A stretch of DNA of 64,000 bases from Cladophialophora immunda (Eukaryota; Ascomycota; Eurotiomycetes; Chaetothyriales; Herpotrichiellaceae), in assembly GCF_000835495.1 (NCBI RefSeq), contig NW_015622542.1, positions 2,688,485 through 2,752,484 on the forward strand, written 5' to 3'. The notes under the pieces are model-generated. The model was not told the DNA's origin and did not search any database. It saw nothing but the letters and a program-made list of their open reading frames with translations. Shown one piece after another: positions 10,391-20,711 of this stretch. Both the position numbers and the translations under genes were made by a program. Each line of letters starts with the position of its first letter. Position 1 is the stretch's first letter.

Positions 10391-11053
10391 ATGGAGCAAC
10401 TGAGTGCCCTTTCCTCGCATGACCCGCGTTGCTTTGCCTCTAAGCCTCAGCCTCAACCCCAGACCCAGCCAGAGACGGCTTCTCAGTCTGCTGCCAGGTT
10501 GCTATTCAAATCACACTGGAAGTTGAACACAGAATCATCTCGTGAGGAGCCCAGATTACGGAGGCTGTTGGGCCACATATCAGTGTACGACCGCACGAGG
10601 ACGTTTGCACAAGCAGAAGAACAGACACAGCCGTCGGAAGAGACAAGGCCGGAACCAAACGAACTGTCTACCTACATCCAACAACACCAAGTACCTTCTT
10701 TCAAAGAATTCCAGGCAGCCCTCGAAGCCCAGCTGGCAACCATTGCGCAAATCCGAGCAGCCGCGGAACAATACAACAACGCCGAGGAGTACAACAGCGA
10801 CGAAGAAGAGGAAGATGACAGCGACTACGACAGCTGCGACGGCGATTGGTCTGACGAGGAGGACACCTCAGCCGAGAGCGATGACAGCTGCACGGACTAC
10901 GAAAGCGAGGGCCAACGCTCCGAATGCTCCAGTCCCACTTTCGACTCGGCGGACGCCAAGTATGGCCAGGACGAGTCGGAGGAGGACGACGATGTCTGGG
11001 CCATTCGGCCTCTTATACCCCTTGTGAGCAATCGCTCGGCAGATTCGGGATAG
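10391..11053 (+). CDS. Acidic, largely disordered protein
   Basis: A single exon. The first true ATG is at 10391; the frame is open four codons further up but only from a GTG. The 220-residue protein has a Gln/Pro-rich start and a short basic-helical segment LRRLLGHISVYDRTRTFA (about residues 55-73). The segment VPSFKEFQAALEAQLATIAQ (about 105-125) looks like an amphipathic helix. A very acidic tail of Asp, Glu and Ser follows (about 137-205), then IRPLIPLV near the end. The two short ordered pieces joined by acidic disorder suggest a binding or scaffold protein, perhaps nuclear. I do not recognise the family. Confidence 0.65.
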   Translation: MEQLSALSSHDPRCFASKPQPQPQTQPETASQSAARLLFKSHWKLNTESSREEPRLRRLLGHISVYDRTRTFAQAEEQTQPSEETRPEPNELSTYIQQHQVPSFKEFQAALEAQLATIAQIRAAAEQYNNAEEYNSDEEEEDDSDYDSCDGDWSDEEDTSAESDDSCTDYESEGQRSECSSPTFDSADAKYGQDESEEDDDVWAIRPLIPLVSNRSADSG

Positions 11054-11577
11054 GGCTGAGATCCGGGGAATCATGGGCACTATCTTTTTCAGCTTCTCGT
11101 GTTTGGTTCTTGGCGTGGAGTCTTGTCGGTCATAGGTCTCATGGTGTCTCGACCCAGGCGGACACATGAAAAAAAGGGAGGGCATATTATTGGATTGGGA
11201 GAAAGGAACTTTATGTTTGGCAGATGGAGTTTTTTTTCTGTGATACCCAAAAAGGTGGATTTGAAAATATGTACAAGGCGAAATGAATCCTCGTGCTCGT
11301 CAGATAGCTGAACGGCACATCATGAACTTTGCAGACACTCAGTCGTGCATTTTTATCTTGCCATCTTGTTCTCCATGGGAATTCTTCGTGTCGATCTTGA
11401 ACGCCAAAGCTCATCATGTTTAACCAGCCAACTGAGGCAACCTTGTGTCGGGTCTGCCGCTGTAACTCCACGGTCGCCTTGCCCGAAGAATCCTTGCACC
11501 CTCAAACTCAAAGTATTGTTGAACGCCCTTCCTTTATTAAATCGTTGTACCCTGATACCATTCCGTGGGAGCGCAGT
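11054..11577. other. Convergent 3' intergenic region
   Basis: Holds the 3' UTRs of two genes that end towards each other. T- and A-rich runs near 11170-11260 are the only notable composition. Confidence 0.4.
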
Positions 11578-12028
11578 CTAATGCTTGCTGCCTAACGTCT
11601 GGTTATATTCCGAGCTCTCCGAGAACCATTTGGTGCTGTCGAGGGTCGAGTTGCGCTTGACGAAGCGGCTGTTCATCCGTCCGCCTGATCGGGCAGCCTG
11701 AGAGGAGGATCACCTTGTCAGCCTTGGATCTTGGCAGAGAGTTTACGCGAGAGGAGGGGGGAGAAAGGTAAAAGGCATCAAGGTGGGTTATATGTGCGAA
11801 GCAAAGAGAGCCAGGGTCGCTAAGACTTACCCCATATGCCACAGCTCCTGCGGTCCCAACAGTCGCCACGGTGAAGATCCCTCGCATGAATTGTCTGTCC
11901 TTGGGGGTCATGCTTGGGTGGGCTGAATGTCCGACGGCTGTCGAGGCATATCGAGCCGGGGAGGTGAGGCGGGGGCCCATGGCCGTGACGAAGCGTCGTG
12001 AGATGATTTGACGAGCAGCAGCGTTCAT
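11578..12028 (-). CDS. Small mitochondrial-type membrane protein
   Basis: My two-exon model is 12028-11831 and 11697-11578, 105 residues, with a 133-nt phase-0 intron (GTAAGT..TCAG). The start MNAAARQIISRRFVTAMG is an amphipathic, Arg-rich mitochondrial presequence with the usual YAST piece after it. Then come a short soluble part (MTPKDRQFMRG) and one hydrophobic helix (IFTVATVGTAGAVAYG). The C-terminal exon gives a basic then polar tail ending TLGSKH. The layout fits a small inner-membrane protein of the respiratory chain, ATP synthase or MICOS type, but I cannot assign it. The reading frame is also open further upstream; I prefer the ATG at 12028 because of the presequence. Confidence 0.6.
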
Positions 12029-13287
12029 TTTGGCGGTTTGTTGGAGGGGAATACTTGTAGAGAGAGAGAGAAGTGATCGTGACTCTGGTGAGACTGTTGG
12101 GGGAGGAGATGGGAAATGTTTCTGGCTTTTGTTTCGACGAAGCACTCTTTTACAAAGATGCAGATTGAGTTGAGATGTGTTGGTGTGATCTTGACCTACC
12201 GTGGATTCCATTGCAGGCTCATGACGGCTTTTAACTGTTCTGTGATCTGTTCTGCCCATGGCCAGGCACCATCTACGTGCCCGACTTCACCCATTGGGCG
12301 GTGGGAAGGTGTTGTTCCTCTCGACCATCAGCATACGGCAATCGATATTCAGGAACCCAGAACTCAAAGATGCTCAGGTGTAGGGTGATCGCATCACCAG
12401 CTCGCAGGCAAAGAACAAGAGTTTCTCTGGTGACAGAAAGTGATCGACGACGGCGGCCTCCGTGAGGCACATGGGAGACGGTGTGCCCTGGGCGGGAAGT
12501 GCCAGGTTGGGCGACTACTGTACCAAAGCGAGAGAATGGGGGGACTGAGGGAGGATTGACTGGTCGATCCAACGGCAGGGGAAAGAATCAGACCCCACCG
12601 GGACAGTCAGGCCACGGAGATTTATTCGCGTCATATACAGCTGCTTTCCAGACATTTTGCCGCGTCATGGCTGTCATTACAACAACCAGCAGTAGGTCTC
12701 ATGCCCGGGAGTCTGGAACAATCTCCGCGTGGGTCCAGGCCCGGCCAGTGTTTTGTACCGGTAACGCTGATACCGCTAGCAAGGTGCAGCGCAGATCAGA
12801 GCACGATCAGTGGCCGATACCGTACAGCTAGTGGCTTGGCAATACGGCGACCGGGGGGAAGTGGTCTGACTGAGGGGCTCCTTACTCACGCTCTGGCAGC
12901 AGCAAACACCCTCCTTGCTGGAATTCTCCGGACTTCCTGTGCCGAGTCCCAACGTCGTCACTCGACTTACTTCTTCTACAACACGCAACTCCACCGCCAA
13001 AATTCCCTCTTAACATCGTCATCGTGGCCTGACACCCTCCTCTCCTCGAACACTACCGCCCCAACTCGACCACGACCTGCCCACCGTTAGTGCTGAACGA
13101 TTGTCTCGATTTCGGCCTGAAGCGAGGACAGCGCCGACAGAGACTGGTAGACAACCTCCCGATTAAGCGCCTTGTGGGTTGATTCGGACACCGCGAAACG
13201 GTAATCTTTCGGACCTCGACGGTCCTGTTGTGTGAACAGAGCCTGAAACCAAGGGAAACAACTGCTTCAGTGGGATAAGGCACGGCC
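12029..13287. other. Divergent promoter region
   Basis: About 1.26 kb between the small mitochondrial-type gene and the bHLH gene. A GA micro-repeat (about 12058-12073) lies in the probable 5' UTR of the minus-strand gene. ORFs here have no supported structure. Confidence 0.4.
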
Positions 13288-14703
13288 ATGTCAGTAGTGG
13301 ACACAATGCCCTTCCGGCAGCTGTTCCACCAGCCTGAGGGCTCTCCTGACTTTCACGGGCAACACGCATTTCAAAGTCAGCATCCCCAGCTTGCCATCGT
13401 CGACCCCGACTCCATCGATTTCACCGGGTGGCATGAGATGGACTTCACCACTACTCCGCTCACGACCTCGTCACGGGGGACGCTGGACGCACACCCAGCC
13501 CTCCACCAAAAATACTCGTCCGCCATGGACAGAGATCAGGATCCGCTGGCGTATCTTCGCTCTTCCAATCACCGGCAGGGGTCGACAGGTAGCCTGATCA
13601 CCTCTTCTTCCCATCAACAGTCTCCCGAACCACGGAGACCCTCAGGAGACATGTACTCTAACACCCAATATTCCTACTCTCAGCTTCTCAACATGGAGGC
13701 AAATCTTCCACCCATGGATCAGTCGAGCCTCACCAGCTCACGCGCTGATGACGATGCAACTATGCTAAACAACGACAACAGTCTCACGACAACATTATCA
13801 GCTTCTGACTCTCTCAACACCAGCCGCTCCATCACCAACCTGGATCCTATCGCGGCTTCGATAGCATCCAAGACAGACTCGACCGAGAAGCTCTGCCCTC
13901 TAATTGCAGGCCAAGTAGACAGCTGCCAGCCACAACGCTGTGGCCCAGACGCACCGTGCATGAACTTCACCACCCTGCCACCCATTGAGGAGTGCACATC
14001 CGTCCCCTGTATAACAGGGTCGACGACCTCGCCCAGTGAGACCATGATCAGCAACGACAGCATGTCTGTCGAGCTGCATCAGCGGCCCAGCATGAGCGGG
14101 AGGACCAGCACGACAGCCACCTCTCGCTCTTCAGCTACTCGACGCTCATCAAGCTCTACCACTGCAACCACCGAACAACCCGACACCGTGCCTCTACCTC
14201 CTCGAAGAACATCTGCTGGTGCCGCGGCGCGCCGTCAAAACCGAACAAGCCCGACCATGACCACGGCAGCGTCATTGGCCTCGGACGACGAGGACGATGA
14301 GCAGCCGACCACGAAGTCCACGGCTCCATCCAAAGCGGACGCCAAACAACGGGCCAAACAAGCCCACTCGCTCGTAGAACGCAAATATCGCGAAAATCTC
14401 AATGCGAAAATTTCCCAGCTGCACAATACACTTCAAGCGTCTCACTACGGCCCTAAAGTGGGCGAGGACGGTGAAGTCGAAGCCGCGACTGCGGCCAACG
14501 GACTTCCTCCTCCCAAAGTGCGCAAGAGCGATGTGCTGACCGAGGCGATGAACTACGTGAACCAGACCGAAGTTGAAATGCGACACATGGAAAATGAAAT
14601 CCACAGACTGACCGAAAGAGTACGAGTATTGGAGAAGCTGGTGCGTTGCGAAGATTGCAGTCTGCTCAAGCAGATGGTGAACCTTCAGGTTCAAGCGGTC
14701 TAA
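13288..14703 (+). CDS. bHLH transcription factor, SREBP-like basic region
   Basis: A single exon of 471 residues. The first 340 residues are Ser/Thr/Gln-rich and disordered, as in activation regions. The DNA-binding part is near the C-terminus: basic region and helix 1 read HSLVERKYRENLNAKISQLH (about 357-376). The Tyr in ERKYR is the residue that sets SREBP-type bHLH proteins apart and lets them bind both E-box and SRE-like sites. The loop is unusually long (about 30 residues, including PPPKVRKSD). Helix 2 then runs into a leucine-zipper-like coil (ENEIHRLTERVRVLEKLV). No membrane segments follow, so it is not a sterol-cleaved SREBP. It should act as a nuclear dimer. Its targets are unknown. 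Confidence 0.88.
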   Translation: MSVVDTMPFRQLFHQPEGSPDFHGQHAFQSQHPQLAIVDPDSIDFTGWHEMDFTTTPLTTSSRGTLDAHPALHQKYSSAMDRDQDPLAYLRSSNHRQGSTGSLITSSSHQQSPEPRRPSGDMYSNTQYSYSQLLNMEANLPPMDQSSLTSSRADDDATMLNNDNSLTTTLSASDSLNTSRSITNLDPIAASIASKTDSTEKLCPLIAGQVDSCQPQRCGPDAPCMNFTTLPPIEECTSVPCITGSTTSPSETMISNDSMSVELHQRPSMSGRTSTTATSRSSATRRSSSSTTATTEQPDTVPLPPRRTSAGAAARRQNRTSPTMTTAASLASDDEDDEQPTTKSTAPSKADAKQRAKQAHSLVERKYRENLNAKISQLHNTLQASHYGPKVGEDGEVEAATAANGLPPPKVRKSDVLTEAMNYVNQTEVEMRHMENEIHRLTERVRVLEKLVRCEDCSLLKQMVNLQVQAV

Positions 14704-15978
14704 ATTTCAGACCAACGAGGAACAGAAAAAAAAAACCAGAAAGAAAAAAAAAACACCTGTGAAAGTATCCAAAAATCCATCTACAAATATCACACCCAGT
14801 GTGTCTCTCCATACTTGCGGCGCTTGACCTGACGGCAGCGACGCAAGGGATCTTTGTGCTGCTGCGGATGCATAGCATCCATCTGTCCGCTCTACCGAAT
14901 GTTTTGCGCGCGATTGGAATTTTCTGTCCGTTTCCAGCGAACAAGTACTATCAACTTCTGGTTAGGAATTTTCGGTGCTCGTGGGGTCGGCGGGCTGCAA
15001 GAGCCATAGGGGCGGCATGGGTCCTTAAGCTGATGAAGTGTTGGTGATTGAATGTTCCCCCGCTTGCAAACAAAGTGTTGGGTCGAGCAAAACTGTCCAT
15101 TTTTTGATGCGTGGTTATTTTTGAACAAACGAGAGGTGCTCCGTACAAATGAGAAACCGATTTGCCATCACATCTAAGTCTTACGAATTAGAGATGCACG
15201 AGCCAGCGGGGATGATGCGTGGCTAGGCCGTGGTGAGTGAACGTGTTATGCTCATGTTATGGATACCCGTTTTACATTAGGTAGTCTATCTGTCCTCGCA
15301 CATACGCAATGACGAACGAAGACACGGCATGATTTGAAACCCGCGACCCTTGAATAGAGACTTCCAATCAAGGAAGCGGACGCATGACAAGGATCAACAA
15401 TGTACTGTACTCCGTACTCCGTACAAGTGACGATTTTTCATTATGATGGTTATTTTTATCTACTCCATTCGTCGCCGTCTGGAGCTACAAAAGGACCGAA
15501 AGACTTGGGGGGGTAGGGGGTGGAATTAATTACGAGGCGTTTTTTTTTATATCCCAATGCAAAACCGGGTTCCGAATTCCTCCAATTTAAACAATGCACA
15601 CAATGCAAAACCCCCCCAACAATGGACTCCCTTTTCGCAAAAAACGGATCCGCAACATGCGTGCTTTCCCTCCTTCTCCTTGTCTTTTTCTCTTGTCTTC
15701 TCCGGGTCGGTAAGAGTTTGGAGGTGTCTTTGAAATGGTTTTGTTGCGGAGGAGGAGCAGGAGCAGGAAGAGCAGGATGTGGTCGGTGTGGTATTTGGAT
15801 CCCAACCCAAGCCTCTTTCCCGATCAAATGAGAGATGAAGAATGAACATTGAGAACCATAACCACCACCATCAAACACACCCCCTCCTCCTCTTCCTCTT
15901 GCCCCATCCCTCCAAACACCTCCTCGCTCCGCACGGGTTTCATCGCGCGAGAAAACTCCTTTGGCGAGTCAGTTCAGA
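14704..15978. other. Intergenic region with TACTCCGTAC repeat
   Basis: A-rich runs right after the bHLH stop (about 14725-14755) probably belong to its 3' UTR. GTACTCCGTACTCCGTAC at 15407-15424 is a short repeat seen again elsewhere in the window. No gene is supported. Confidence 0.4.
15407..15424. repeat. TACTCCGTAC micro-repeat
   Basis: GTACTCCGTACTCCGTAC, overlapping copies of ACTCCGT. Related ACTCCGTAC pieces occur near 17627, 61465 and 61495. Dispersed copies of this word are frequent in many ascomycete genomes. Confidence 0.5.
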
Positions 15979-16861
15979 CTACTCGATCTCGATCCGCACG
16001 CCCGCGCCCTTGAGCGCCGCCATGTCCTCGAGGCTGCGCTTGGGCAGGTCGATGCGCAGCAGGCCGCCCTCGAGCCGGGCCTTGAGCTCCTTCATCTCGA
16101 CGTCCTCGGGCAGGGTGAAGGTGCGGCGCCAGGCGCCCACGCGCCGCTCGGACAGCAGGATCGTCGGCGTCGAGTCCGCCAGCGCCTCCTCCTCCATCGT
16201 CTCGTGCGACTTCTCGCGCTGCAGGGGCCCGCCGTCAGTCTCTTCTTGTTGAGGCTGTGATCATAAAGATAGGGTTAGGAATTGGGTTTTTTGTGTTATT
16301 GGATTGGACGAAGGAGTGAGAGTTTTTGGGGGGGGGAGGAAGTGTAGTCAACGCCAGGGTGATTTCAGTGGGTTGTGGACAACAAAAACGTACCTTGCCG
16401 TGGCCTGCCTCGGTGGCCCATCCCTCGCCCTCGCCCTCCCACACGCGCTTTCCTTCCTCCTGGTCCAGCAGGCCGATGTTCTTGGGCCGGGTGGCCACGC
16501 CCTGGACGAGCAGGGTGTGCGGGCTCATCCACGTGATCACCAGGTCGCTCTTGTTCTCCTCCGTGACGCCGGGCGTCTCGATCTCAATGTGGTACGCGCG
16601 CAGCGTCTCGCGGATGTCCGTGGCCGGGGCGAACGCGGTGTCCGACTTGGGCGCGGCCACGCTGCCGGGGGCGTGGGGCCCCTTGAAGTGCGACTGCAGC
16701 GTCGCCTGGTGCAGCGAGGTGCGCGGGAACTGGAAGTGCGACGGCTGCGACGGGTGTGGCTGCACCGGGTGCTCTGGGTGGCCGAGGCTGGCGGACACCG
16801 GGTCCGTCTCGATCAGGCGGATCACGTAGTTGGAGGGCACTGAGTACGGAAGGCCAGGCAT
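15979..16861 (-). CDS. Hsp20/alpha-crystallin family small heat-shock protein
   Basis: Two exons, 16861-16394 and 16254-15979, 247 residues, joined by a 139-nt phase-0 intron (GTACGT..ACAG). The N-terminal 95 residues are Pro/His-rich and disordered. The alpha-crystallin domain begins near 98 (TDIRETLRAYHIEIETPGV), which is strand 2-3. It is broken by a charged insert (about 135-190) that holds the intron, and ends with RRTFTLPEDVEMKELKARLE and GGLLRIDLPKR. The A-x-x-x-x-G-x-L motif is present as ARLEGGLLRIDLPK. The last residues RIEIE supply an I-x-I anchor used in oligomer assembly. It should bind unfolded proteins without ATP in the cytosol. A TATA-like ATATAAAA lies on the minus strand at 17094-17087. 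Confidence 0.85.
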
Positions 16862-16978
16862 GTTTGTTTTGGTGGTGGTTTGTGACTTTATTAAATTCCT
16901 CTCTTGTAGGGGTGGGATCAATGAAGCGGGTGGAAAATCAGTTGCGATCCCTTTTTTTTTTTTTTTCAACCAGATCAA

Positions 16979-16990
16979 GGAAACTTCGAA
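16979..16990. promoter_or_regulatory. Possible partial heat-shock element
   Basis: GGAAACTTCGAA contains two correctly spaced inverted HSF half-sites (GAAnnTTC); a third unit is degenerate. It lies about 120 bp before the Hsp20 start but downstream of the best TATA-like box, so its role is doubtful. Confidence 0.3.
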
Positions 16991-17086
16991 AACCCCTTTG
17001 GAAGGGTGTGTTTTTGGTGTTTTCTGAATGTGTGTCGAGATACTCCTATGGGCAAGTCTCCAGCTCGAAAGGGCGAACGTGGATGG

Positions 17087-17094
17087 TTTTATAT
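17087..17094 (-). promoter_or_regulatory. TATA-like box of the Hsp20 gene
   Basis: On the minus strand this reads ATATAAAA, 226 bp before the Hsp20 start codon at 16861. Spacing fits a gene with a moderately long 5' UTR. Confidence 0.4.
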
Positions 17095-18781
17095 CTCTAG
17101 GTCAGCAAGGTTTCAATGGGGGGCCCATTACCAACTCTGCATTGCGTGCGCTTGCTTCCCTACACCCGGATCGACTGGATGTTTACCCATTGACCAGCTT
17201 TCTCATGGGATGAGCTCAACCCCGAATCGAGCGACCCGTTGATCGACGCGCCCCGTGCACACCTTCTGATGTGAAAAAAGGTGCATAGCACGCACACACA
17301 CGTGAGGAGGGGTTACTGTGTTGGGACTCGTGTGCAGCCAGGGGGACCACGCAAAAAAGGGTATGCCGTCAAGCTGCTTAGGCGACGATGACTGGATCAT
17401 GACATTGTGTATCCCTGTTGCACGCCGTGCATGTGCGTCCTTGTGCAAGTATCATACGATGGTCCACCGAGGGACTAGAACTCTCGCCTATGGCGGCACT
17501 CGGCGGGACCAGGTGCGCAGGTAAGATCTCATGATGAGGAAGTGATCAATGCGGGGAAATCGTAATGATTGAGCGCGAAAAAAAGAGTCACAGTGGTGGT
17601 ACGGAAGCATCCTTTGCAGTAGTACCACTCCGTACAAGTCCTGGGAATGCCCCGAGTGGTGGCTGTGCGCAATACTAGCAGGACGAGTTGGGTTCCAGCC
17701 CAGCCCATTGCTGACGGGTGTTTGATAAGGGCATCGGTCTCGTCCGGGCAAACGAGATAATCCGGTACCGGACACAGGGAAGAACTCGCTACTACAAGTA
17801 GGTACCTACTAAGTCCTCCGTCGTACGAGGTGCTTTCCACGAAACGCAACCAAGGGCTCGCGAAGCTCTGCCTGGTGGTGCTGTGGCACTTACCAAGGCC
17901 ATGCAGAACGTTGCGTATGTCTGTCCCCCTCTTTTCTCCCAAGGGCCAGCATTACTAAGACCGCTGGACAGGCGGAGAGGCCAAAAGCAGGAGGTCAGAA
18001 ATGGAAAGTTACTCAGGTGGTGGTGTGATGTTTCTGATTAAAGTGCGCACGGGAAGCCGTACCGAGTACCACTAATCATTACTGGTGCCAATCCTTGCGT
18101 TTGGCTTGTCCTTCGCTTAGAGGATTGGCGTTCGGGCCATCGTAGATCCGTGCTTGAGGGGGCTTCCGCCCGTGCCAAGCTCCCACGCGCCCCTTTAACG
18201 GGAGAGCCTCGCAGAGCCTTGTCGAGCCTCGCCAAGTGGCCGACTACATACCCGCCGAGTAAGGCATGAATGGTGTCAAGCAATCTGAGAGGCGGTGACT
18301 AAGGATGCTGCCTCTGGGCGAGGAAAAACCGTCAAATTGGAGAAGTAGCCAAGGACAAGGGCCACATAGATACCAACCTCCCCCAGAAACTCACGTTGAA
18401 GCCGGGCAGTGTGAATTGACGGACGAGTCTCTTCATCTCCTCTCGAAAAGCCCCTTATACTGGAGTGCACGCTGCAGGCAGACGAAGTAATGTTTTTCAA
18501 ACTCATTATTGATCTAAATCGTCGGAAATGAGGATCCCATTTTGCGGGGAAGAAAAGGCCCTCTCGTCACTCAAGCCAGCCGTCATTACCCTGTCCCCCA
18601 ACCTTTCGTAGTGCCGTGTATTCCCCCTCCCCCCGTGGTGCCCATGGTGTCCCTGTTATCCTGGGTGTCCCGAACGCCTCAGTGCCCCCAAATACTATAT
18701 ACATGCTTTTGCACCCATTGGAATCCTCATTGCTATAACATCGTGGGGGCATATTGTGACCGTCTCACATGCTGCCTCCCT

Positions 18782-19848
18782 TCAAAGATGGCTGTTCCGT
18801 GCCGCCATGTCAGAGATAAGTTCGGCGTGCATGATATCCGCCAGTTGGTTCGCGGCGCCCTTCTCCAGACTCAGCTTCCGCCGTGTCTGGGCGGGCTCTT
18901 CGACGAGGCCATATCTCTCCTCCAAGTTCTCTTCGGGAAGTACACTCTGACAGTTGCACTTGTTGTGGTGACCGTAGTGGGGACATCGGGCGCCCTCCTT
19001 GACGATCATCTGCACCGGGGTCACAGTGCCGCTTTTGTGGTGTTCCTGGGCGACGACGCCGACCGGGCAGAGACACGAGTGTCGTCTTTTGTGGTGAGGC
19101 GATGGCGGAGGGGTGAGGTCCTTGGGCATGGCGATATCGGGACAGAACCCATCCCATTCCTCCTCGCTCGAGGAGCACTCGTGGTCGAGGGAAAAGCGAC
19201 GTTCTTGAGAGGTTCGTCGCAAGTGGCATCGAGCACAGTAGTGCGGCCCGGCGCTACTGGCCGAGGACAGTCTCCTCAAGATTGGGTGCATTGGCTGGCC
19301 TGCAAATCTTCGTCAGTCACAATGTTACGAGGTTGCATTCGCAGGAGAGAGGAGAACATACTCGGTGATTGAGGACTGTCAGAACCACCCGTCCTTCCAC
19401 GTGATGGGAGGGAGGCGAGAGGAAACATTCCGTTGAACTGATCGTACTGGACCATTTCGGGCAATTGTAACACAAAGGTGTGTGGGTTGATCTTGGGTTG
19501 ACCTGACTGAGGACTTTGATAAATTTCTGCCTGTTTGTTTGGATCGGTAGAGTGATGAGAAGCAAAGGAGTCGGAGACCTCCTCTTGATAGCATTTTATG
19601 GAATCCATAATCACAGCATGGCAATGCAGATGGGGTTCCGCTCCGCTGTGCTCAGGCTCGTTTTCCCGTCCAGCCAGCTTAGTGGTCGGGAGGATTCTCG
19701 ACATGCACAGCATCTGGTGACGGCCGGGCAGATCAGAGGAGGATTGGGTAACGGTGGGGGCACCTGATCGATCAACCCACGAAAACGCCATGGCGGCGCC
19801 TATGAAACGCTGGGCCCCTAACTCGATGAGGGCTCTGGGCGTGGCCAT
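18782..19848 (-). CDS. Cysteine- and histidine-rich protein of unknown function
   Basis: Two exons, 19848-19362 and 19299-18782, 334 residues. The 62-nt intron (GTATGT..GCAG) is in phase 1, and splicing joins SDSPQSP to SQPMHPILRRLSS with the frame kept. The second half has a CxxC pair followed by a basic patch (HYCARCHLRRTSQ), an acidic Ser cluster, HSCLCPVG and CPHYGHHNKCNC. This Cys/His set could bind zinc. SFxSS and PPPSP pieces suggest phosphorylation. The start is uncertain: ATGs at 19848, 19788 and 19608 (MDSIKCYQEE) are all in frame, and the last gives a more compact protein. I do not know the family. Confidence 0.6.
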
Positions 19849-20365
19849 TAGGGATGGGCGCCCCCCGGAAGCCGCCGTGGTCGAGGCCTCTGGGTGCTTC
19901 TCGGCACGACTTCAACCCAAGAAGCCCGATCCACCCGTCACGCCACATTTGCCTTTTCGCCCACTGTAAATGGCTCTTGGTGGTCATGCCAGCGTCAGAT
20001 CTTGTGTCGAAAGGGACAGGTCGTGTTCACCGTCGCTTGAATAGTCTTGGTTTCAAGATCTGAATGACGGTATTCATCGCAAAAATATGCGACAGATGAG
20101 GATCTCGACGTCGGTATGCTTTGAAATCATCTCAGCAGATGGACGAAGACCGTTCTGATCCTTCGTGTGCGTTTTCAAGACGATACGCACACTTAGGCTG
20201 CAGCAAGACATATCCTAGCAACTGTTCATCCACGATGTCATGCAGGTTGTTGCGAGGTATCACGCGTGGTATTGTTGGATCTCCAGGAGTTCCTTCGTCT
20301 TCCCGAGACATCTGGGAGCCGGTGCGTTACGACGACGGCAAGGATGCCAACCAGATTCCTGAGGC
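19849..20365. other. Divergent intergenic region
   Basis: Between the Cys-rich gene and the next tentative gene. No distinct element seen. Confidence 0.35.
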
Positions 20366-20711
20366 ATGGACGAGGAGCAAGACACTAGTCATGCGTCCTT
20401 TTCGCGTCTATCGGCCTCAGGAAGCTCACCCCCAAGGCCGCCCGTGGTCTGCTCAATGGAGGATTGTATCAAGGAGCTACCTGCTTCAATCGGCAATACT
20501 CAGAAGCCCGTACGCACCCCCGCAAATCCACAAAGCAGCTCGTCAGTGGCAGCTTCGAGTGCGTCCCAGAATGCCGGGATCAGAGGCACCATTGCACTCG
20601 GTAAGTGTGACTCGCGGCGTCGGAGAATGGGGAGAGTCGTAACTTTGGCCATCCTTAGAGCGCAACCTGAAGCCGTCTCCTGACACCCCAACCAAGTTTA
20701 CGAGGTGTTGA
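20366..20711 (+). CDS. Tentative two-exon small protein
   Basis: Exons 20366-20600 and 20659-20711 give 95 residues. The 58-nt intron has a perfect GTAAGT donor, a CGTAACT branch-like word and a TTAG acceptor. Splicing keeps the frame and gives GTIALERNLKPSPDTPTKFT and then a stop. The N-terminus MDEEQDTSHASFSRLSASGS is acidic then Ser-rich; the whole is disordered with a Ser/Ala tract. There is no known domain. Upstream exons may exist, so the start is only the first ATG of this frame. The good intron is the main support. Confidence 0.35.

Larger units (their letters stand above)
16862..18781. other. Long intergenic region upstream of an Hsp20 gene
   Basis: Holds the Hsp20 promoter in its left part: a T run (about 16951-16966 on the plus strand), GGAAACTTCGAA at 16979-16990 and a TATA-like box at 17087-17094. 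The remaining 1.6 kb shows no gene I can support. Confidence 0.4.

Noticed and set aside
15325..15395. tRNA-like sequence on the minus strand (stem CTTCC..GGAAG and a GGGTTTCAAATC box)
   Set aside because: The anticodon-like loop has 6 nt, the T stem does not close and no acceptor stem pairs. Not a functional tRNA.
18542..19372. 276-residue plus-strand frame
   Set aside because: Antisense to the Cys-rich gene, crossing its intron; hydrophobic look is a shadow of the opposite strand.
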